7,519 nt of DNA, taken from positions 1 through 7,519 of the forward strand of contig JACCWY010000532.1 in assembly GCA_013697395.1 (NCBI GenBank), in the 5' to 3' direction. Source of the DNA: Chloroflexota bacterium. Its GTDB lineage: Bacteria; Chloroflexota; Limnocylindria; QHBO01. A program made the position numbers and the translations under genes. The notes beneath the pieces are model-generated. The model searched no databases and was not told the origin of the DNA. It was given only the letters and a program-made list of their open reading frames with translations. Shown here in pieces: positions 4,540-7,519 of the stretch. The first letter of the stretch is position 1. Every line of letters starts with the position of its first letter.

Positions 4540-5886
4540 ATGAGCATCGACAAGCTGGCGCCGCAGGCGGTCGAAGCCGAGCAGAGCGTCCTCGGCTCGA
4601 TCCTCATCGATCCCGACGCCGTCCTGCGGGTCGGCGACTTCCTCAAGCCGGCCGACTTCTATCGGTCGCAGCACGCCGACATCTACGAGGCGATGCTGGC
4701 GCTGCACGGTCAGCGCGAGCCGATCGACCTCGTGACCCTCGGCGACGAGCTTCGGCGTCGTGACCGGCTCGACTCGACCGGCGGGCCCGCCTACCTGACG
4801 CAGCTCATGAACGCCGTCCCGACCGCCGTGCACGCGGAGCACTACGGGCGGATCGTCGAGCGCAAGGCCGTGCTCCGTAACCTGATCGGTGCAGCCGGCA
4901 AGATCGCGGCGGTCGGATACGAGGAGTCCAACGACGCCGAGGTCGCCATCGACCGGGCCGAATCGATCCTGTTCGAGATCAGCCAGCGGCGGACGGACGG
5001 CGGGTTCCAGGCGCTCTCGATCCTGCTCGGCCAGGCCTACGACCGCCTCGAGTACCTCCACGAGCATCGCGGCCAGATCCTGGGCGTGCCGACCGGCCTC
5101 AGCCAGCTCGACGCGCTGCTCGGCGGCCTCCAGCCATCCGACCTCATCGTCCTCGCCGCCCGGCCATCGGTCGGAAAGACGAGCCTGGCCCTCAACATCG
5201 CCCAGCATGCGGCCGTCCGCGAGGGCAAGAAGGTGGCGGTCTTCTCGCTGGAGATGAGCAAGGAGCAACTTGCCCTGCGGCTGCTCAGCGCCGAGACCGG
5301 CATCAACCCCCGCCCGCTCCAGACCGGCTTCGTGGACGAGACCGACTGGAGCAAGATCGCAATGGTCATGAACGACATGGCCACCGCGCCGATGTGGATC
5401 GACGACTCGCCCGCCCTGTCGGTCATGGAGCTGCGGACCAAGGCTCGGCGGCTGGAGGCAGAGCAGCGCGGCCTCGACCTCGTCATCGTCGACTACCTGC
5501 AGCTCATGCAGCCAACGACGCCGAACAAGGACGCCAACCGCGTCCAGGAGGTCTCCGACATCAGCCGAGGGCTGAAGCAGCTGGCGCGCGAGCTGAAGGT
5601 CCCGGTCGTCGCGCTCTCCCAGCTGTCGCGCGGCGTGGAGCAACGAGGCAGCGCCGAGCCTCGCCTGTCGGACCTCCGGGAGTCGGGCGCGATCGAGCAG
5701 GACTCGGACGTCGTGATCTTCCTGTACCGCGAGGCCGAGCAGAACCCCGATGCCGATGTCGAGCTCATCAAGGCGAAGGTGGCGAAGCATCGCAACGGAC
5801 CGATCGGCGAGGTGCCGCTCCAGTTCCGCAAGGCGAACACGCGCTTCTATACCGTCGCCGCACGCGAGGAGATCGCCGCGTACTGA
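4540..5886 (+). CDS. dnaB: Replicative DNA helicase DnaB
   Basis: 448 residues, normal length, no intein. It forms the ring-shaped 5'-3' helicase that unwinds DNA at the replication fork and recruits primase. The N-terminal domain (about 5-105) begins P-Q-A-V-E-A-E-Q-S-V-L-G, the usual DnaB opening. The RecA-like ATPase domain starts near G-V-P-T-G-L-S-Q-L-D (182-191). Walker A is A-R-P-S-V-G-K-T-S (207-215) with Lys213 and Thr214. F-S-L-E-M-S (235-240) follows. Walker B is L-V-I-V-D-Y-L-Q-L-M (314-323) with Asp318, and the H3 motif is A-L-S-Q-L-S-R (358-364). L-R-E-S-G-A-I-E-Q-D-S-D (379-390) and K-H-R-N-G-P (416-421), with the arginine finger, complete the set. The start ATG has GGAAGGG 5 nt upstream. 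A structured 235-bp leader precedes it and a hairpin overlaps its stop. Confidence 0.97.
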   Translation: MSIDKLAPQAVEAEQSVLGSILIDPDAVLRVGDFLKPADFYRSQHADIYEAMLALHGQREPIDLVTLGDELRRRDRLDSTGGPAYLTQLMNAVPTAVHAEHYGRIVERKAVLRNLIGAAGKIAAVGYEESNDAEVAIDRAESILFEISQRRTDGGFQALSILLGQAYDRLEYLHEHRGQILGVPTGLSQLDALLGGLQPSDLIVLAARPSVGKTSLALNIAQHAAVREGKKVAVFSLEMSKEQLALRLLSAETGINPRPLQTGFVDETDWSKIAMVMNDMATAPMWIDDSPALSVMELRTKARRLEAEQRGLDLVIVDYLQLMQPTTPNKDANRVQEVSDISRGLKQLARELKVPVVALSQLSRGVEQRGSAEPRLSDLRESGAIEQDSDVVIFLYREAEQNPDADVELIKAKVAKHRNGPIGEVPLQFRKANTRFYTVAAREEIAAY

Positions 5887-5912
5887 CGCTCGGCAAGCAA
5901 GCGATCGAGCGT
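5886..5912 (+). terminator. Hairpin overlapping the dnaB stop codon
   Basis: ACGCTCG (5886-5892) and CGAGCGT (5906-5912) are perfect 7-bp arms with a 13-nt loop. The first arm starts on the last base of the TGA stop. The loop is long and no U-tract follows, so it is a moderate terminator candidate. Confidence 0.4.
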
Positions 5913-5950
5913 GGCACGAGGGCTTGAAATCGGGGTGTACACTCGGGCGC

Positions 5951-6062
5951 TATAACGACCGGTCAACTCGTCTGATTCGGAGTTCGCTCGATCCGCGGGC
6001 CCTGCCCGCACGCAGATCCGGCCCTCGCAAGATGACAGCGACCGACCAGCATCGGGCCGGGT
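5951..6062 (+). promoter_or_regulatory. Promoter -10 candidate and structured leader of the zinc-ribbon gene
   Basis: TATAAC (5951-5956) is the best -10 in the 201-bp gap; no -35 lies at proper distance. The following leader of about 125 nt can fold. GCGGG (5995-5999) pairs with CCCGC (6005-6009) across a 5-nt loop. ATCCGGCCC (6016-6024) pairs with GGGCCGGGT (6054-6062), nine pairs including one G-U. The second stem ends 7 nt before AGGAGG (6070-6075). I recognise no known riboswitch class. Confidence 0.35.
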
Positions 6063-6087
6063 GCGACACAGGAGGCTCTGAGGAAGG

Positions 6088-6396
6088 GTGTACGCCGACA
6101 AGACCATCCGCTGTCGAGATTGCAGCATGGACTTCGTGTTCTCGGCTGGTGAGCAGGAGTTCTACGCCAGCAAGGGACTCGTCAATGAGCCGCAGCGATG
6201 CCAGAGCTGCCGGGCCATCGCCAAGCAAAACCGTGCGCTCGGGATCGGTGGCGGCAACGGCAACGGGGGCCAGCGGGAGATGCACGCCGCGGTGTGCGCC
6301 GAGTGCGGGGGCCAGGCGCTCGTGCCGTTCCTGCCGCGCAACGACCGGCCAGTCTACTGCTCCAACTGCTTCGACAAGGTGCGAGCCCGCGCCTGA
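6088..6396 (+). CDS. Double zinc-ribbon protein (zf-trcl plus CX2C-X17-CX2C)
   Basis: 102 residues, GTG start at 6088. AGGAGG lies 12 nt upstream and a second purine run, AGGAAGG (6081-6087), abuts the start. Eight cysteines form two four-Cys zinc sites. The first is Cys9, Cys12, Cys38 and Cys41, with the family stretch F-V-F-S-A-G-E-Q-E-F-Y-A-S-K-G between the pairs, typical of the probable zinc-ribbon family zf-trcl. The second is Cys70, Cys73, Cys91 and Cys94, exactly the CX2C-X17-CX2C pattern. A Gly/Asn linker (G-I-G-G-G-N-G-N-G-G, 52-61) joins them. No signal or membrane segment. Family function is unknown; binding of nucleic acid or protein is inferred from the fold. It sits between dnaB and purA on the same strand, with a long leader, so it is probably transcribed from its own promoter. 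Confidence 0.9.
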   Translation: MYADKTIRCRDCSMDFVFSAGEQEFYASKGLVNEPQRCQSCRAIAKQNRALGIGGGNGNGGQREMHAAVCAECGGQALVPFLPRNDRPVYCSNCFDKVRARA

Positions 6397-6450
6397 CGGG
6401 CCGCCCCTGGCCGGGCCGGCGCGACCGCTTTCGAGCCTGGCCGCCTGCGC

Positions 6451-6456
6451 TAGGAT
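6451..6456 (+). promoter_or_regulatory. Possible purA -10 element
   Basis: TAGGAT, 38 nt upstream of the purA ATG, matches four of six bases of TATAAT. The -35 region (about CTTTCG, 6428-6433) is poor. It is the only -10-like hexamer in the 98-bp gap; support is position and composition only. Confidence 0.3.
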
Positions 6457-6494
6457 GAGGGCCTCCCAGCAGTCGAGGTCCACGTCGCCGCGCC

Positions 6495-7519
6495 ATGTCC
6501 GTCATCGCCGTCGTTGGCGCCCAATGGGGCGATGAGGGGAAGGGCCGGGTCGTCGACTACCTGGCCCATGACGCGGACCTCGTCATCCGCTACGGCGGCG
6601 GAAACAACGCGGGGCACACGGTGGTCAATCCGCACGGCCACTTCAAGCTGCACCTGATTCCATCCGGCATCTTCCACCCCGGCACCCGCAACCTGCTCGG
6701 CAATGGCGTGGTCATCAATCCGCCCGCGCTCGTCGCCGAGCTGGACGGTCTCGTCGCCGCGGGGTTCGACTGCGCCAACCTGTTCATCAGCGACCGGGCA
6801 CACCTGGTCATGCCATACCACGTCCTCCTGGACCAGCTCGAGGAGCGCGAGCGAGGAGCGAAGAAGCTCGGAACGACGTCGCGCGGCATCGGCCCTGCGT
6901 ACGTCGACAAGGTTGCGCGCCGCGGCATTCGGATGATCGACCTGACGGAGCCGGACGCCTTCCGTGCCCGCCTGGCGGCCACCCTGCCGCGTGTGCGGCG
7001 AATCGTCGACGGCTATGGGGCCGGCGACGAGCTGGGCGCTGAGATCGGCGAGGCCACCGACGAGGGCCGCATCGTCGAGGCCTACCTCGCGGCCGGCGAG
7101 CGGCTCGCCCACCACGTCGTGGACGGCCATGCGCTCGTGGACGAGGCGCTCGAGCGAGGTGACCACATCCTGCTCGAGGGCCAGCTCGGAACGATGCGGG
7201 ACCTGGACTGGGGCATCTATCCGTACGTGACGAGCTCCTCGCCGATCCCGGGCGGGGCGAGCCTGGGCGCCGGGCTCCCCGCCGTCGCGGTCGACAAGGT
7301 CCTGGGCGTCGCGAAGGCGTACACGACGGCGGTCGGGGCCGGGCCGCTGCCGACGGAGCTGGACGGCGCCGAGGGCGAGCGCCTCCGCGAGCGCGGGCAG
7401 GAGTACGGCACCTCCACGGGGCGCCCGCGACGCTGCGGGTGGTACGACGCGGTGGCCGTGCGCTTCAGCGTTCGGCTGGCCGGCTACTCGAGCATCGCGC
7501 TCACCAAGCTGGACGTGCT
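6495..7519 (+). CDS. purA: Adenylosuccinate synthetase (partial, 3' end outside window)
   Basis: The first 341 residues of a family usually about 420-430 long; the frame runs off the window. It joins IMP and aspartate using GTP, the first step from IMP to AMP. The N-terminus V-G-A-Q-W-G-D-E-G-K-G carries the GTP loop and catalytic Asp13. G-G-N-N-A-G-H-T (35-42) carries His41. G-T-T-S-R-G-I-G-P-A-Y (126-136) and T-S-T-G-R-P-R-R-C-G-W (306-316) are the IMP/GTP-binding loops, and T-K-L-D (337-340) starts the guanine-binding motif. Two sites deviate from the common bacterial form: E-G-Q-L-G (228-232) in place of E-G-A-Q-G, and Y-T-T-A-V-G (276-281) in place of Y-T-T-R-V-G. Start is ATG 6495, immediately before the conserved N-terminus; no clear Shine-Dalgarno. 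It completes the rplI-dnaB-purA order. Confidence 0.96.
   Translation, partial: MSVIAVVGAQWGDEGKGRVVDYLAHDADLVIRYGGGNNAGHTVVNPHGHFKLHLIPSGIFHPGTRNLLGNGVVINPPALVAELDGLVAAGFDCANLFISDRAHLVMPYHVLLDQLEERERGAKKLGTTSRGIGPAYVDKVARRGIRMIDLTEPDAFRARLAATLPRVRRIVDGYGAGDELGAEIGEATDEGRIVEAYLAAGERLAHHVVDGHALVDEALERGDHILLEGQLGTMRDLDWGIYPYVTSSSPIPGGASLGAGLPAVAVDKVLGVAKAYTTAVGAGPLPTELDGAEGERLRERGQEYGTSTGRPRRCGWYDAVAVRFSVRLAGYSSIALTKLDV

Noticed and set aside
4147..5790. 547-codon open minus-strand frame antisense to dnaB
   Set aside because: Shadow of dnaB. Long antisense frames are expected at this GC content and the translation shows no family features.
4540..5886. Intein in dnaB, a common host gene for them
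   Set aside because: Walker A and the following motifs run without interruption, and total length is normal for DnaB.
5924..5956. TTGAAA plus TATAAC as a full promoter for the zinc-ribbon gene
   Set aside because: The spacer is 21 nt, too long for a standard sigma70 promoter; only the -10 is kept as a candidate.
1..7519. tRNA, rRNA, CRISPR array, insertion sequence or prophage attachment site
   Set aside because: No T-arm-like GTTCRA with matching stems, no evenly spaced direct repeats, no transposase or integrase motif was found on either strand by eye.

Overview
The window is about 70% GC, densely coded and free of mobile genes. It reads as a chromosomal housekeeping segment of a high-GC, Gram-positive-like bacterium. 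Chloroflexota (Limnocylindria-like) is my best guess, from the rplI-dnaB-purA order, the Gram-positive-type LexA operators (GAAC-N4-GTTC), a CX2C-X17-CX2C zinc-ribbon protein of a kind common in that phylum, and a PurA with a non-standard active-site loop. The phylum is inference; no rRNA is present.

Left part (1-2563, minus strand): a DNA-damage-response block. lexA (1833-2486) is followed 151 bp downstream by dinB, a Y-family DNA polymerase IV (473-1681). After dinB lies a small unrecognised gene (110-373) with its own promoter, ending at a strong hairpin (65-90). The promoters of lexA and of the small gene have the same design: a perfect TTGACA -35, an 18-nt spacer occupied by a palindromic LexA operator, then a -10. 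The small gene has a second LexA operator just downstream of its predicted transcription start. The lexA promoter lies in the divergent gap facing the next block.

Middle (2624-4304, plus strand): a YkvA/DUF1232 membrane-protein gene is translationally coupled (ATGA overlap) to rplI (ribosomal protein bL9). A 347-bp gene-free gap follows. It carries three copies of an undescribed 30-bp palindromic element, GCCAA-N5-TTGGCC-N4-GACSGACG. Two copies lie tail to tail and form a 66-bp hairpin; the third lies inverted nearby, an arrangement like REP/REPIN repeats. After it comes a SnoaL/NTF2-like gene (3903-4304).

Right part (4305-7519, plus strand): a 235-bp leader with helically phased CCACA motifs and a strong hairpin next to the ribosome-binding site precedes dnaB (replicative helicase, 4540-5886). 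Then come a structured leader, a small double zinc-ribbon gene (6088-6396), and purA (adenylosuccinate synthetase, from 6495, cut by the window end). rplI-dnaB-purA is an old gene order also known from Firmicutes; here the NTF2-like gene, the repeats and the zinc-ribbon gene sit inside it.

The least explained items are the SOS-controlled small gene with its double operator, and the REPIN-like repeat cluster.
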